Source: Gammaproteobacteria bacterium UBA3532 (GTDB lineage: Bacteria; Pseudomonadota; Gammaproteobacteria; Enterobacterales; UBA3532). From it: a stretch of 16,461 nucleotides of DNA. The translations under genes and the position numbers were made by a program. Position 1 is the first letter of the stretch, and each line of letters begins with the position of its first letter. This document shows, piece after piece, positions 16,357-16,461 of this stretch. The stretch covers positions 1 to 16,461 of the forward strand of contig DFOV01000003.1 in NCBI GenBank assembly GCA_002376965.1. Reading direction: 5' to 3'. Below the pieces are notes generated by a model, which searched no databases, was not told the origin of the DNA, and worked only from the letters and a program-made list of their open reading frames with translations.

Positions 16357-16388
16357 GCAAACGGCAAGGTTTACCCCTTGCCGTTTGC
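16357..16388 (+). terminator. Strong hairpin between tig and the next gene
   Basis: GCAAACGGCAAGG (16357-16369) and CCTTGCCGTTTGC (16376-16388) form a perfect 13-bp stem with a 6-base loop. Only TATTTGGG follows, so it lacks a clean T run. It may end part of the tig transcript or set a processing point before the downstream gene, whose ribosome binding site starts six bases later. Confidence 0.6.
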
Positions 16389-16406
16389 TATTTGGGAGAA
16401 TGGTTT

Positions 16407-16461
16407 ATGACAATTGATAGTAAGTGGGGTGATATGGCCGAGAAGTCTACCGTTATGGATG
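16407..16461 (+). CDS. Start of a downstream gene, probably clpP (partial)
   Basis: An ATG at 16407 preceded by GGGAGA (16394-16399) at seven bases opens a frame reading MTIDSKWGDMAEKSTVMD to the window edge. In most gammaproteobacteria the gene after tig is clpP, encoding the proteolytic subunit of ClpXP/ClpAP. The visible residues are from the variable N-terminal propeptide region and do not identify the family. An in-frame ATG at 16434 is an alternative start. Confidence 0.5.
   Translation, partial: MTIDSKWGDMAEKSTVMD

Overview
The window reads as a chromosomal housekeeping segment of a Gram-negative gammaproteobacterium. Supporting signs are lipid A synthesis (LpxH), a meso-diaminopimelate murein recycling ligase (Mpl), Prc and YadG/YadH proteins close to the E. 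coli ones, tRNA hydroxylase MiaE, and the order folD - tRNA cluster - tig, which I recall from Pseudomonas. Moderate GC content and small differences from Pseudomonas gene order would fit a marine Cellvibrionales-like lineage, but that placement is inference. I see no insertion sequence, phage gene, CRISPR array or toxin-antitoxin pair.

Layout. Bases 1-45 are the 3' tail of an unidentified gene, followed by a terminator-like hairpin. A cysteine synthase gene (187-1098) stands alone with its own terminator. A plus-strand run follows: mpl and ubiX (stop and start overlap) and then the YadG/YadH-type ABC exporter pair (8-base overlap). The protease gene prc (5131-7296) and a sodium:alanine symporter gene (7509-9029) each have a candidate promoter. 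A minus-strand receiver-TPR response regulator (9091-10887) converges on the symporter and diverges from miaE (10952-11557). miaE in turn overlaps the end of lpxH by 3 bases. The tight minus-strand operon ppiA-ppiB-lpxH joins a periplasmic and a cytoplasmic cyclophilin to a lipid A enzyme. folD lies upstream on the same strand. A strong promoter with a GC-rich discriminator then drives tRNA-Pro(UGG), tRNA-Arg(UCU) and tRNA-His(GUG), followed by tig (trigger factor). The start of a further gene, probably clpP by synteny, runs off the end.

Functionally the window groups envelope upkeep (Mpl, LpxH, Prc, periplasmic PpiA), protein folding and turnover (Tig, PpiA, PpiB, Prc, probable ClpP), cofactor and one-carbon metabolism (UbiX, FolD), sulfur assimilation (cysteine synthase), tRNA supply and modification (three tRNAs, MiaE) and transport. 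No clearly new multi-gene system is visible. The least understood item is the orphan receiver-TPR regulator. Most other points of interest lie in the non-coding DNA around the tRNA-tig junction.
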